The notes under the pieces are model-generated. The model did no database searches. It was not told the origin of the DNA and saw only the letters and a list, made by a program, of their open reading frames with translations. 64,000 bases of DNA from contig JAHBXE010000006.1 of NCBI GenBank assembly GCA_019636625.1, positions 62,001-126,000 on the forward strand, given 5' to 3'. The translations under genes were made by a program, and so were the position numbers. Positions within the stretch are counted from its first letter, which is position 1; each line of letters opens with the position of its first letter. This DNA is from Phycisphaeraceae bacterium. GTDB lineage: Bacteria; Planctomycetota; Phycisphaerae; Phycisphaerales; UBA1924. Of this stretch, positions 17,505-26,309 are shown piece by piece.

Positions 17505-18245
17505 ATGACGGCGAACGAAGTGGACGGCCTGATTCGGAAAGCACAGAAGATCCTTGGGCACTCGTTCAGGGACCCTGCGCTGATTCAGCGGGCGGTCACG
17601 CACGCGTCGATCGCGGAGACGCGCCTCGAGTCGAACGAGCGGATGGAGTTCCTGGGGGACTCGGTGCTCGGGATGATCGTGGCGGAGCGGATCTATCACC
17701 AGCACCCGCACCTGCTCGAAGGGGAGATGACCAAGATCAAGTCCACCACGGTGTCGCGTCAGACGTGCGCGATGCTGGCGAGGCAACTGGGGCTGGACGA
17801 ACTGCTCGTCCTGGGCAAGGGCATGCAGCGCGCGGAGGCGATGCCCCAGTCGCTCGCCGCCGCGGTGCTGGAGTCCATGATCGCGGCGCTGTACCTGGAC
17901 GGGGGGTATGCGGCGGCGGAGAAGTTCGTCGGACCGCTGGTGGACCCGCTGATCGCTCGGGCGGCGGCGAGCGGGCACCAGGAGAACTTCAAGTCCGTGC
18001 TCCAGCAGCACGCGCAGCAGAACGACATGGAAACGCCGGTGTACCGCGTGCTGGACGAGAAGGGGCCCGACCACGCCAAGTGCTTCAAGGTCTGCGTGGA
18101 GATCGGATCGCGCAAGTTTGAGTCAAGCTGGGGGCAGTCGAAGAAGCAGGCGGAACAGGCCGCGGCGCTCAACGCGCTGACGGAGCTTGGGCTGGTGCAG
18201 AAGACCGAGGACGGCTACCTGCGGGTGACGGCGCCCGCGAAGTAG
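17505..18245 (+). CDS. rnc: Ribonuclease III
   Basis: RNase III cleaves double-stranded RNA, including rRNA precursors. The catalytic domain carries the signature NERMEFLGDSVLGMIVAERI (from about residue 44), with the acidic metal-binding residues, and the second acidic site in LESMIAALYLDGG. The C-terminal double-stranded-RNA-binding domain (about 168-240) shows FKSVLQQHAQ, TPVYRVLDEKGPDHAKCFKV and SKKQAEQAAALNAL. With start ATG 17505 the protein has 246 residues, normal for the family. It converges on the lipoprotein nuclease gene with 3 bases between stops. Confidence 0.95.
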   Translation: MTANEVDGLIRKAQKILGHSFRDPALIQRAVTHASIAETRLESNERMEFLGDSVLGMIVAERIYHQHPHLLEGEMTKIKSTTVSRQTCAMLARQLGLDELLVLGKGMQRAEAMPQSLAAAVLESMIAALYLDGGYAAAEKFVGPLVDPLIARAAASGHQENFKSVLQQHAQQNDMETPVYRVLDEKGPDHAKCFKVCVEIGSRKFESSWGQSKKQAEQAAALNALTELGLVQKTEDGYLRVTAPAK

Positions 18246-18248
18246 GGC

Positions 18249-19754
18249 TCAGCGGGGCTTGAGGTCCACGACGAGGGGCATGTGATCGCTGGCGGCCGAG
18301 TCGTTCCGGTCCAGCCCCATGGCGGCCAGCGCCTTCTGGTTGAGCCGGCGGGTGTCGAGGATGAAGCTGTTGACGACGGTGGCCGTCGAATCGCTGAACA
18401 GGATGTAGTCCAGGCGGCCCGGCGGGAAGCGCTCGGCGGTGTTGAACCAGGTGAAGACAGCGGGGTCTCCGAGCACCTCGGCCTCGACGGGGGAGAGGGA
18501 GGAGCCGTCAAAGTCGAGCTTGGTGCACAGGATCTCCAGCGGCGTGGCTGAACCAACAAGGTTGAAGTCCCCGCCGATGACGCGAACCGGGGTCGAGGTG
18601 GCGCCCAAGGCGGAATCCATGGCGGCGCGGATGGCCGTCGCCTCGGCGATGCGGCGCTTGTCCTCGCTCGACCCGGCCGTGCCGCAGCACTTGAGATGCG
18701 TGGAGCCGACGGCAAAGTCGCCTTGGGGCGTCGAGACGATGCCCGACACGAACCGGACCGGGTTGGTCACGCCTTCGGCCCGGACGGGCTCCGTCAACAG
18801 CGGGCGGATCGGGTGGGGCGAGACGATCAACACATCACCGCCCTTGCCCGATGCGGCGTACCACTTGGTCTCGCCGGACACAACGGCCGTGAACCAGGCG
18901 CGGGCCGTGGCCTCGTCGGCGTCCCACTCCTGAAAGAGGATGACGTCGGGCTTGATCACCTGGATCATCCGGGCGAAGGGGCCGGGGTTCTTGGCCGGCT
19001 CGTTCTTCAGCACGTTGTATGACATCACGCGAATCGTGCCCGATGGCTTGGCGGGGACGGTCAAACCTGCCTCGGGTCGCCCCTTGCCGGCGGCGGGCAG
19101 CCGGAGCGCTTCGGGATCGGACCACCCCACCACTTTCGCGTTCTCCACCAGCACGAACATGCCCCGGGCCTGACCCGCGCCCGAGAGCAGTCGGGAGAGC
19201 ACGGGAGCCGCCGATGGATCGGGGTATCGCGAGATTCGGATCTCGTAGCTGGACGTCGCGACCGTCGGTGCCGCGGCAAGTTCAAGTTGTGCCTGGTTGA
19301 GCACGACCTTGGCACCGGAGGCGTCGAACGTGTACGCCGCGACACCGGATGTGGTCTTTCCGGAGGCATCCTGGGGCGAAAACTCCACGACGAGATCGAC
19401 GCCGATCGCGGTGGCGACACGGGGCGAGGGCATCTGCTTGCCCGTCGCGGGGTTGTCGTCCACATCGAGCCAGAGCGCCAAGGTGGAGTCCGAGGCTTGG
19501 AGGGGCTTTTCCGGGCCGTCGACAGACACGCGGAAGTACACCCAGTTCGCATCCGCGATGGTCGAGGCGTCCGCCGGCCATTCGCCGAAGCGCCCGTCGA
19601 GCTTGACAGCGCCGGCCACCGCGTTGGCGGCCCGGGCGGCGCGGCGTTCGGCGCGGGCCTCGCGGGCGGCCCGGCAACCAGAGGCGGTCACCGCCGCGGC
19701 AGCGAGGGACACGATGAGCCAACGGGAGCAAACGCGGCGAAAGGTGGTGTTCAT
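18249..19754 (-). CDS. Exported endonuclease/exonuclease/phosphatase family protein
   Basis: A 501-residue protein with a lipoprotein-like signal (SLAAAAVTASGC, Cys27). The N-terminal half (about 50-240) resembles a carbohydrate-binding-like beta domain (LDGRFGEWPAD, LALWLDVDDNPATG). The C-terminal half has all marks of the EEP (DNase I-like) superfamily: VMSYNVLKN, VILFQEWD with catalytic Glu, GGDFNLVG and SDHMPLVVD. It could cleave extracellular nucleic acid or act on phosphoesters; the substrate is not evident. The start MNTTFRRVCSRWL is preferred over an upstream extension that overlaps the divergent methylase. Confidence 0.85.
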   Translation of the reverse strand: MNTTFRRVCSRWLIVSLAAAAVTASGCRAAREARAERRAARAANAVAGAVKLDGRFGEWPADASTIADANWVYFRVSVDGPEKPLQASDSTLALWLDVDDNPATGKQMPSPRVATAIGVDLVVEFSPQDASGKTTSGVAAYTFDASGAKVVLNQAQLELAAAPTVATSSYEIRISRYPDPSAAPVLSRLLSGAGQARGMFVLVENAKVVGWSDPEALRLPAAGKGRPEAGLTVPAKPSGTIRVMSYNVLKNEPAKNPGPFARMIQVIKPDVILFQEWDADEATARAWFTAVVSGETKWYAASGKGGDVLIVSPHPIRPLLTEPVRAEGVTNPVRFVSGIVSTPQGDFAVGSTHLKCCGTAGSSEDKRRIAEATAIRAAMDSALGATSTPVRVIGGDFNLVGSATPLEILCTKLDFDGSSLSPVEAEVLGDPAVFTWFNTAERFPPGRLDYILFSDSTATVVNSFILDTRRLNQKALAAMGLDRNDSAASDHMPLVVDLKPR

Positions 19755-19771
19755 GGCCCGTACTATCGCCG

Positions 19772-21559
19772 GTGAGAGCGGCCGGGGCAAATCGAGACCT
19801 TGAGTTGGAGCGCGTTCGGTCCCGGGTTGTGGGATCGATCGAAGGGAAGGGGGCTCCCAAGGCGGGTGCACTGGCAAGCGCCGTGCTTGACGCGTTGAGA
19901 TCGGGTGAAGATCCGCTGGTTCTTGGCCGGGTGTACGAGGCGGCGCTCGGGGAGGTGGGCCAGAAAGGCGCCGCGACGGCGCGGAAACAGCGCGGAACGT
20001 ACCTCACGCCCCGCTGGCTGGTGGACCGCGTGCTGGACCTGACGATTGAACCCCTGATCCAGGACGCGGGAGAAGACAGGGTCCTGAACCTGCGCGTGCT
20101 GGATCCGGCGTGCGGATCGGGGGAGTTTCTGGTCGCGGCGGCGGAGCGGCTGGCCAAGCGACTGAGTGCCCTCCGCGGAGGCGGCACGCGGCGCTACCGT
20201 GCCGCGCTGCGGCGGGTGTGCGCTTCGTGCGTGCATGGCGTGGATCGGGATGCTGTCGCGGTGGCGCTGTGCCGGGGAGCGCTCGAACGGTTGGCGGACG
20301 CTGGACCGGGGATCGGATCGGGCGTGGTGGCAGGCGATGGGCTGCTGGATGACCTGCCCGAGGTGGATGTGGTGGTTGGCAATCCTCCGTACCTCAACCG
20401 GCTGGAGCGTTCGACGTGGCGTGATCGGGCGGAAGCGGCGCTGCTTCGGGAGCGGTTCGGCGAAGCGGCGATGGCGTACACCGATGTCGCGTGGCTGTTC
20501 CTGCTTCGGGCTGTTCAGACCGTCAGGCCGCGTGGCCGGGTGGGCCTGGTGCTGCCGCAGTCGGTGCTTGGAGCACGGGACGCCGCGGGCGTTCGCTCCG
20601 CCGTGGCCTCGCGGGCGAGCATGACGGACCTGTGGCTGGCGGATTCGCTCGTGTTCGGGGCGAGCGTGCACGTGTGCGTGCCCGTGCTTGAAGTCGGCGG
20701 ACGATCAGGGATTGTGCGGCGTTGGTTGGGCCGGAGTTCATCCAGGTTGCCCGATGCCGCGTGGGTCTCCGGTGATGGTTCCTGGGCCTCTCTTGGCGCC
20801 GTGGGGGTGCCGGATGTGGCGATCGAGGGGGCTGGGCCCCTGTCGGACGTCGCGGACATCACGGCCGACTTCCGCGACCGGTATTACGGCCTGATCGGCC
20901 GCATCGTACATCGCCGCGGCGATTCCGCGGGCTCCCTGGCGCCGCTGGTGACCACGGGGATGCTGGAGGTCGGGAGGTGCGCCTGGGGAGAGCGGCCGTG
21001 CCGGTTCGCCGGACGAACGTGGGAGGCGCCCTGTGTCAACCTCCAGCGGCTGTCGCCCGACATGGCGGCGTGGGCCGCGCAGCGTCGACGACCGAAGATT
21101 CTCCTGGCTACACAGACCCGTGTTCTGGAGGCCGCGGTGGACGAGCGTGGCGAGTGGCTGCCGGTCACGCCGATTATCAGTATCCTGCCCCGCCCGGGGG
21201 TGGACGTGTGGACGCTCGGGGCGGTCCTGTGCTCGCCGGTGCTGTCGGCGATTGCCGCTCGTGTGAGCGCGGGGACGGGGCTTTCTCGCGAGGTCATCAA
21301 GCTCTCCGCGCGTCAGGTCCGGGCTCTGCCCATGCCGCGCGGCGGGTGCGATGAAGCCGGGGATCTTCTGCGAGCGGCGGCAGCCAACGGTCCCGATCGG
21401 GATGCGCTGCTGGATCGCGGAGCGAGGCTGGTCTGCCGGGCCTACGGGCTGTCGGATGCCGCGACGGACGAACTGGTGCGGTGGTGGTGGGACCGTCAGC
21501 GTCGCCGCGGCTCGACTTCAGCGGAGCACGTTACGAGCAACCCGCGGCGAAGCGGTTGA
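19772..21559 (+). CDS. N6-adenine DNA methyltransferase (Eco57I/type IIG-like), solitary
   Basis: A 595-residue SAM-dependent DNA methylase. It has the pre-motif RGTYLTPRWLVDRVLDL, the SAM-binding motif LDPACGSGEFLVAAA (about residues 110-124) and the catalytic NPPY (from residue 204) in VVVGNPPYLNRLE, followed by GRVGLVLPQSVLGAR. The C-terminal region (about 330-560) is the likely target-recognition part (PCVNLQRLSPDMAAW, AARVSAGTGLSREVIKLS). No PD-(D/E)XK nuclease motif was seen at the N-terminus and no restriction gene lies nearby, so it may be an orphan modification enzyme. It starts with GTG 19772, 17 bases from the divergent nuclease start, and its 3' end overlaps the next gene by 29 bases. 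Confidence 0.87.
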   Translation: MRAAGANRDLELERVRSRVVGSIEGKGAPKAGALASAVLDALRSGEDPLVLGRVYEAALGEVGQKGAATARKQRGTYLTPRWLVDRVLDLTIEPLIQDAGEDRVLNLRVLDPACGSGEFLVAAAERLAKRLSALRGGGTRRYRAALRRVCASCVHGVDRDAVAVALCRGALERLADAGPGIGSGVVAGDGLLDDLPEVDVVVGNPPYLNRLERSTWRDRAEAALLRERFGEAAMAYTDVAWLFLLRAVQTVRPRGRVGLVLPQSVLGARDAAGVRSAVASRASMTDLWLADSLVFGASVHVCVPVLEVGGRSGIVRRWLGRSSSRLPDAAWVSGDGSWASLGAVGVPDVAIEGAGPLSDVADITADFRDRYYGLIGRIVHRRGDSAGSLAPLVTTGMLEVGRCAWGERPCRFAGRTWEAPCVNLQRLSPDMAAWAAQRRRPKILLATQTRVLEAAVDERGEWLPVTPIISILPRPGVDVWTLGAVLCSPVLSAIAARVSAGTGLSREVIKLSARQVRALPMPRGGCDEAGDLLRAAAANGPDRDALLDRGARLVCRAYGLSDAATDELVRWWWDRQRRRGSTSAEHVTSNPRRSG

Positions 21560-22469
21560 GGAAACACTGAAAGTCGTTGGCGGTCAGGAGCGGGGACCCG
21601 GTGCTGGCATCGCAGTTGGCCTGGGGGTCGCCGGAAGCGTACTTGTTCAGAAAGCACTGGAAGTCGTTGGCGGTCAGCAGCGGATTGCCTGAACTGCCGT
21701 CGCAGTTGGCGTAGCACGAAGCGCCGCCGCCCCCGCCGGTGCCTCGGATGATGAACGCGAGTTCCTGTCGAACCAGGCTCCCGCCATCCACCACGTTGAT
21801 CCAGTTGGAAGCAGAGCCCTGCTTGTAGCGGGCGTTGGCGTCGGGAGCGCCGGCAAGCCCCGGGATGGTGACGAACATCGCGAAGGGCCCGGAAGGGAGC
21901 GTGCCCGTGGCCTGCCAATCAAGCCAGTAGGTGCCCGCGGGCAAGGGCAGCGGAGGGCTGATCGCGACCTCGAGCGCGAAGATCGGTCGATCGGTGTTGA
22001 GTGGGCTGGTGTCGAACGCGCGGTAACAGCCCGTCCACGTTGCCGACACCAGGCGGTTGGTCGTCGTATCGCCGAAAATCACCTGCGCGCCGGGGTCACC
22101 GGGACGGCCGGACCACACGCGTAGGTTGATGCTGGTAATCGTTGAAGTGCCGGTGGGTGCGTTGGTCTGGAACTGGAACAGGATTGCCGACGAAAGCACG
22201 GCGGGGCTGGCCAGCGTGAAGTCATCGGCAACGCGATCGTTGGCGGGACTGGTTTGATTGGAAACGCCGTAGCGTGTGTTGCCCATCGAGGTGTCGACGG
22301 CGGAAAGGGCCGCGCCCCCTCCGCCGCCCGATGGGTGCGTGATGAACGGCCCGTTGTTGTAGATGTCGGTCTGCGCGTTGGCCGATCCGCACACGACGAC
22401 CAAGAGAAGTGACACGCGCACGACCGAATGCCGCGCGTTTGCCCCACCACTGGTTTGCCACGTATTCAT
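21531..22469 (-). CDS. Exported protein with C-terminal GC-type dockerin module
   Basis: A 312-residue protein starting MNTWQTSGGANARHSVVRVS with a signal peptide ending CGSANAQ. The central domain (about 30-235) has INLRVWSGRPGDPGAQVIFG, TNRLVSATWTGCYRAFD and LPAGTYWLDWQATGTLPSGP, a pattern shared with the next gene, so the two are paralogs. The C-terminus has two copies of the Cys-bounded module: CYANCDGSSGNPLLTANDF plus QCFLN, and ANCDASTGSPLLTANDFQCF, ending in AAGCS. The Asp/Asn spacing resembles dockerin calcium loops. The module likely serves sorting or anchoring. It overlaps the methylase gene end by 29 bases. Confidence 0.82.
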   Translation of the reverse strand: MNTWQTSGGANARHSVVRVSLLLVVVCGSANAQTDIYNNGPFITHPSGGGGGAALSAVDTSMGNTRYGVSNQTSPANDRVADDFTLASPAVLSSAILFQFQTNAPTGTSTITSINLRVWSGRPGDPGAQVIFGDTTTNRLVSATWTGCYRAFDTSPLNTDRPIFALEVAISPPLPLPAGTYWLDWQATGTLPSGPFAMFVTIPGLAGAPDANARYKQGSASNWINVVDGGSLVRQELAFIIRGTGGGGGASCYANCDGSSGNPLLTANDFQCFLNKYASGDPQANCDASTGSPLLTANDFQCFLNRFAAGCS

Positions 22470-22594
22470 GGCCGCCGAGGATACCAACGAGGTAGCACGG
22501 GCTCAAACGGACCGCGCGGCCGGTGGCTGCGCACGCCGGATAGAGCACCCGCATCGCCGGCGCGGCGACGCAGAACCCCAAGCAGGAACAGAAG

Positions 22595-23527
22595 TTAGGA
22601 ACAGCCCGCCGCGAACTTATTGAGGAAGCACTGGAAGTCGTTGGCGGTCAGCAGCGGCGTCCCGGTGCTCTCATCGCAGTTGGCCCGCGTGTCCCCGGCG
22701 GCGAACCGGTTGAGGAAGCACTGGAAGTCGTTGGCGGTCAAGAGGGGTGTGCCGGTGCTTTCATCGCAGTTGGGGTAGCACGCGGAGACCAGTGTCCCAA
22801 ACAGGACGAAGGGGAAGTCCTGCGCGATCGGGGGGCTGGTTTCCGGGGCCGGGCCCCAGTCCAGCACGGCATCCCACGTTCCGAAGGCGCTCTGGAACTG
22901 GATGCCGTTGGCGCCCGGCTTGCCCCGGAAGCCCGTGATCGTCACGGGCGGCATCCACGGGCCCTGCAGGTCGAGATTGCCCGCGGCCTGCCAGTCCAGC
23001 CAGTAGGTCCCGGGACTCAGAATCGTGTTGATGTTGGCCGTAACCGCGAAGAGCATCCGGCTGGTCGAGCACGCCGCGGGCGTCCGGTATGAGTTCAAGA
23101 ACGTGCCCGAGGCGAGACGGTTTGTGACCGTATCGCCCCAGATGACCGATGCGCCCGCCGTTCCCGGCTGACCGTCCCAGATTCGAAGGTTGACCGCCGT
23201 GATCGGGCTGCTGGTCTGGGCCCAGAGTGTCTGGTACAGCACGAGTTGAACGGACGAGATGTTCCAGCTCTGCGGCCCGGGGATCACAAAGTCGTCCGCG
23301 GCACGGTTGCTCGTGCCCGGGATGACCTGGCAGCCGATCCCGATCAGGCCATTGGCAAAGCCCCCGACGGTTTGCAGTTGGCTCGCGGTCGCGCCCGACG
23401 GGATGCACGTCGGTGTGGGCGTGGTGACAAGGCCGCCGTTGTCGTGCAGCACCTGCGCCGCGGCCGGAAACGACCAGCTCAGGCCGGCGCAGGCCGCGAC
23501 GATGGTTGGATACCGAACACCCCGCAT
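22595..23527 (-). CDS. Exported protein with C-terminal GC-type dockerin module, paralog of neighbour
   Basis: A 310-residue protein from ATG 23527, preceded by GGAG at good spacing; longer in-frame extensions to 23830 look non-coding. The signal peptide runs MRGVRYPTIVAACAGLSWSF to about PAAAQ. The domain repeats the features of the preceding protein (VNLRIWDGQPGTAGASVIWG, TNRLASGTFLNSYRTP, LSPGTYWLDWQAAGNLDLQG, VTITGFRGKPGANGIQF). The end carries two modules, CYPNCDESTGTPLLTANDFQ and ANCDESTGTPLLTANDFQCF, ending in AAGCS. Tandem duplication of a secreted protein gene is the simplest reading. Function unknown. Confidence 0.82.
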   Translation of the reverse strand: MRGVRYPTIVAACAGLSWSFPAAAQVLHDNGGLVTTPTPTCIPSGATASQLQTVGGFANGLIGIGCQVIPGTSNRAADDFVIPGPQSWNISSVQLVLYQTLWAQTSSPITAVNLRIWDGQPGTAGASVIWGDTVTNRLASGTFLNSYRTPAACSTSRMLFAVTANINTILSPGTYWLDWQAAGNLDLQGPWMPPVTITGFRGKPGANGIQFQSAFGTWDAVLDWGPAPETSPPIAQDFPFVLFGTLVSACYPNCDESTGTPLLTANDFQCFLNRFAAGDTRANCDESTGTPLLTANDFQCFLNKFAAGCS

Positions 23528-23598
23528 GGATCGCTCCAAGACCTCCGCCATTGTGCGCATTTGCCGAGGTTTTACCAGCCCAATTGAGATTCCCGCCA

Positions 23599-24744
23599 TC
23601 AATCGCGCGATAACCCTAACTCGGAACGAACTGGCTCCGAAGAACCGTTCTCCCGGAGCAGAATCGAGAGCTTCGCTTCGCGAACCCGCAGCCCCGCCGG
23701 AGCGTTGGCAAACCGGGTTCGTTGATCTGCTTCGAGGCGAACAAAGAACCCTTTCGACCTCAACTGAACCGGACGCGCCGGTGCGGCGGCGAGGGCTGCG
23801 AGTCCGGCCTCCAGCGCGCCGGCGGCCCAAGCCTCCGGCAGTGCGGTGCCACGCATCACCCCATCGGGCACGGGGACCGACTCCGTTCGAAGCTCGACTC
23901 TGCCGGATGGAACCACGATCTGGTCCCCGGTTTGAAGCAGGGACACACGGACATTCGCCAAGGCCTTGTTCTCACGGGCGAACTCGGCCATATCCACCAG
24001 CACGGCTGACCCGCAAACCCATGCGTTCCCGGACGCCAGGTCGGCGACGATCGCCGAGTTCTCCTCTACACCGTACCCGCGGGGAACGCCCGTCTGTTCG
24101 AGTGCAACGATCAAGCGGCCGATACGCCCACGCCGCAGGAAGTGCTGGTCCGTGAGGCCGTACGGGAAGAAGCCCATTCCGCGGGCGAGGCCCAGGCCGG
24201 AGTCTTCATCTTCGACACGGAAGTTCCCGAGCAGCGCGTCCTCGCTCGTGCCGCCGGTGATCATGGGATCGGACATCATTGCCGCGCCCGCGCTGGTGCC
24301 GCCGATCGTGCCGCCGCGAGCCAGGAGCCGCTTCATGGCGCCGTAGGCGGGCGAGTCGCCCGAGGCGGGGCGGAGCACTCGGAGGATCCGGCTCTGCACA
24401 CCGCCCGTGAACCACAGGGCGGAGCATTGGTCGATCTGCGCGACGATCGCCGGGTCAAAGGCGTTCGCGGGCTTGTCGGAGGGAAGGTCGAGTTGGATGA
24501 TCCGGCGGCCCGCGGCGTACCGCTCGAGGGTTCTCGCACTGGAGGCGGCGCTCTCGACTGCTGAGGCACTGGCGGTGGGCACGATGCCGATGACGGCATC
24601 CGGTTTGAGGCCTCGCATGAACTCGCCGTAAATCAGCTCGTTGTCGGCCTTGACGGCGCCGCCGGCGATGACCAGTCGCCCCTTTGATGCCGGTGAACCG
24701 CACGCGGAGAGGAACAGGCACAGCGCCAGGGCGACCCACTTCAT
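23599..24744 (-). CDS. Cyanophycinase-like peptidase (S51 family), predicted lipoprotein
   Basis: Cyanophycinase cleaves cyanophycin, the Asp-Arg storage polymer, to beta-Asp-Arg dipeptides. The protein (381 residues) has a lipobox LSAC (Cys15), placing it outside the cytoplasm. Family marks: WFTGGVQSRILRVL (residues 111-124), the nucleophile Ser151 in GGTIGGTSAGAAMMSDPMI, His201 in LTDQHFLRRGRIGRLI, and GYGVEENSAIVAD. The C-terminal 140 residues extend beyond the catalytic domain. It is the second gene of a two-gene unit, starting 3 bases after the isoaspartyl peptidase stop, and both enzymes act in sequence in cyanophycin breakdown. Cyanophycin itself was not shown; a general dipeptidase of this family is the alternative. 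Confidence 0.85.
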   Translation of the reverse strand: MKWVALALCLFLSACGSPASKGRLVIAGGAVKADNELIYGEFMRGLKPDAVIGIVPTASASAVESAASSARTLERYAAGRRIIQLDLPSDKPANAFDPAIVAQIDQCSALWFTGGVQSRILRVLRPASGDSPAYGAMKRLLARGGTIGGTSAGAAMMSDPMITGGTSEDALLGNFRVEDEDSGLGLARGMGFFPYGLTDQHFLRRGRIGRLIVALEQTGVPRGYGVEENSAIVADLASGNAWVCGSAVLVDMAEFARENKALANVRVSLLQTGDQIVVPSGRVELRTESVPVPDGVMRGTALPEAWAAGALEAGLAALAAAPARPVQLRSKGFFVRLEADQRTRFANAPAGLRVREAKLSILLRENGSSEPVRSELGLSRD

Positions 24745-24747
24745 CGC

Positions 24748-25734
24748 TCACTCCTCCCAGATCGATACCTTGAAGAGTCCCGAAGAATCGGCCGCGCCGC
24801 GGAACATGCCGGAAGAGTTGTACGGCATCGCGATCTCACCCGTGCGGGAGACGGCGATGAGGCCGCCGTCGTCGGGTTGCAGGCGCTCGAAGATGACGGT
24901 GCGTGCCGCCTGCTCGACGGGCATCCCGGCGTACCGCATGAGCGCCGAGACCTGGAACGCCACGACATGCCGGATGAACTCCTCGCCCGTGCCCGTGCAA
25001 CTTACGGCGCAGGTCCGATTGTCCGCGTAGGTCCCTGCGCCGATGATGGGCGAGTCCCCGGCGCGCCCGTAGCGTTTGCCGGTCATGCCGCCCGTGGATG
25101 TCGCCGCGGCGAGGTTGCCGTGGGAATCCAGCGCGACACAGCCGACCGTGCCTCGGGACTTCTCCTGCTCCGCCCTTCGCTTTCTCTCTTCGAGCACCCG
25201 ATCGAGGGCGCGACGGCGGCGCTCGGTATCGAAGTACGTGGGATCGACGCGCTCCACGCCGACGGCTGTCGCGAACTGCTCGGCCCCATCGCTGACCAGC
25301 AGGACGTGGCTCGTCTTCTCCATGACCAGACGGGCGAGGGTGATCGGGTTTTTCACGGTGCGCACGCCGGCGACAGCGCCGCACGCCAGGTTCCGCCCAT
25401 CCATGATCGAGGCATCCAGTTCGTGCCTGCCGTCCTCCGTGAACACCGCCCCCTTGCCCGCGTTGAAGTTCGGATCGTCCTCCAGGATCCTCACCACGGA
25501 CTCGGCCACATCCAAGGCGGAGTCTCCTGCGGCCAGCCGGTCCCGGCCATGCCGCAACGCCCGCTCCAGGCTCTGTCGGTACGACTCCTTCTCCGCCTCC
25601 GGGGCCCCGCGGTCGATCACGCCCGCCCCGCCGTGGATGGCGATGGCAAATCGCGGCGGGCGGGGTGCCTTGTTGGACGCAGCACACGCCGCCAGCAACG
25701 CGGGAATGACCAGCAGCAGCATCAGTTTCAGCAT
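24748..25734 (-). CDS. Isoaspartyl peptidase/L-asparaginase (T2 Ntn-hydrolase), predicted lipoprotein
   Basis: A 328-residue plant-type asparaginase/isoaspartyl peptidase. It carries the opening FAIAIHGGAGVIDRG, the buried helix DVAESVVRILEDDPNFNAGK, DASIMDG, and the self-cleavage site SRGTVGCVALDSHGN where Thr196 is the nucleophile, then ATSTGGMTGKRYGRAGDSPI. The precursor would split into two chains at Gly195-Thr196. The lipobox ALLAAC (Cys17) predicts export and lipid anchoring, unusual for the cytoplasmic E. coli enzyme. It sits directly upstream of the cyanophycinase gene in one transcript; the product beta-Asp-Arg is its expected substrate. Start ATG 25734 fits the lipoprotein signal. 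Confidence 0.88.
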   Translation of the reverse strand: MLKLMLLLVIPALLAACAASNKAPRPPRFAIAIHGGAGVIDRGAPEAEKESYRQSLERALRHGRDRLAAGDSALDVAESVVRILEDDPNFNAGKGAVFTEDGRHELDASIMDGRNLACGAVAGVRTVKNPITLARLVMEKTSHVLLVSDGAEQFATAVGVERVDPTYFDTERRRRALDRVLEERKRRAEQEKSRGTVGCVALDSHGNLAAATSTGGMTGKRYGRAGDSPIIGAGTYADNRTCAVSCTGTGEEFIRHVVAFQVSALMRYAGMPVEQAARTVIFERLQPDDGGLIAVSRTGEIAMPYNSSGMFRGAADSSGLFKVSIWEE

Positions 25735-25852
25735 GGCGAACTCCGCGGCCAAGCCCAGGGGGTTGCCTATCGGACATACCAAGTGAACCGGCCAGGCCCC
25801 GGGCGAGTGGCACGAACTGAGGAAAGGCATCATACTGTTAGCATCTCTTCGC

Positions 25853-26206
25853 ATGGAGCGCCTCACTCTCCATCTCGTGCTCGCGTTGCTCCTGGCCATT
25901 CAGCCGGTGGCGGGTGCGGCCCGCTTCTGCTCGCGGACGTCCGCCGCGATGAAGAGCGACTCGTGCTGCTGCGCGACCCTGGCCTGTGATCGGGCGTCGG
26001 CGGGTTGCGGGTGCTTCGGTGAAGCGCCGCAGACCCCCGCCCCCCAGCCGCAGCGAGCCGAGCCGACGCACCACGAGGTCGCCGTTGTTCCGGCGGGGTT
26101 TCGGCTGGTGGATGAGGGGGAGTGCAGGACCACGCCGCGCCGCGTGGTGATGGAGGCGCCGTTCTCCCCACCTTCGCGTGCTGTTCTGTGCATCTGGCTG
26201 ACATAG
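25853..26206 (+). CDS. Small Cys-rich exported protein ahead of metal efflux operon
   Basis: A 117-residue protein with a signal peptide (MERLTLHLVLALLLAIQPVA) and a Cys cluster in the mature part (SDSCCCATLACDRASAGCGC), followed by a Pro/Gln-rich linker and His pair (PTHHEVAVV). It lies about 100 bases before the efflux channel gene on the same strand. The thiol cluster could bind copper or silver, in keeping with the operon, but this is inference from composition and position; it matches no family I recognise. Confidence 0.6.
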   Translation: MERLTLHLVLALLLAIQPVAGAARFCSRTSAAMKSDSCCCATLACDRASAGCGCFGEAPQTPAPQPQRAEPTHHEVAVVPAGFRLVDEGECRTTPRRVVMEAPFSPPSRAVLCIWLT

Positions 26207-26309
26207 CGGATTTCTTCCGCGGTGTCATTGCGCGCCGAGCGAATCGGCCCGTCCACAGAACCTGTTGTCGTCGCTCAAGCACGTGCCCCTGCACCCAGGA
26301 GGCCCATTC

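Noticed and set aside
17052-18074. A 340-codon minus-strand frame ending in L34
   Set aside because: Only its last 46 codons (rpmH) are real, with a ribosome-binding site before the ATG at 17192; the rest is antisense to rnc.
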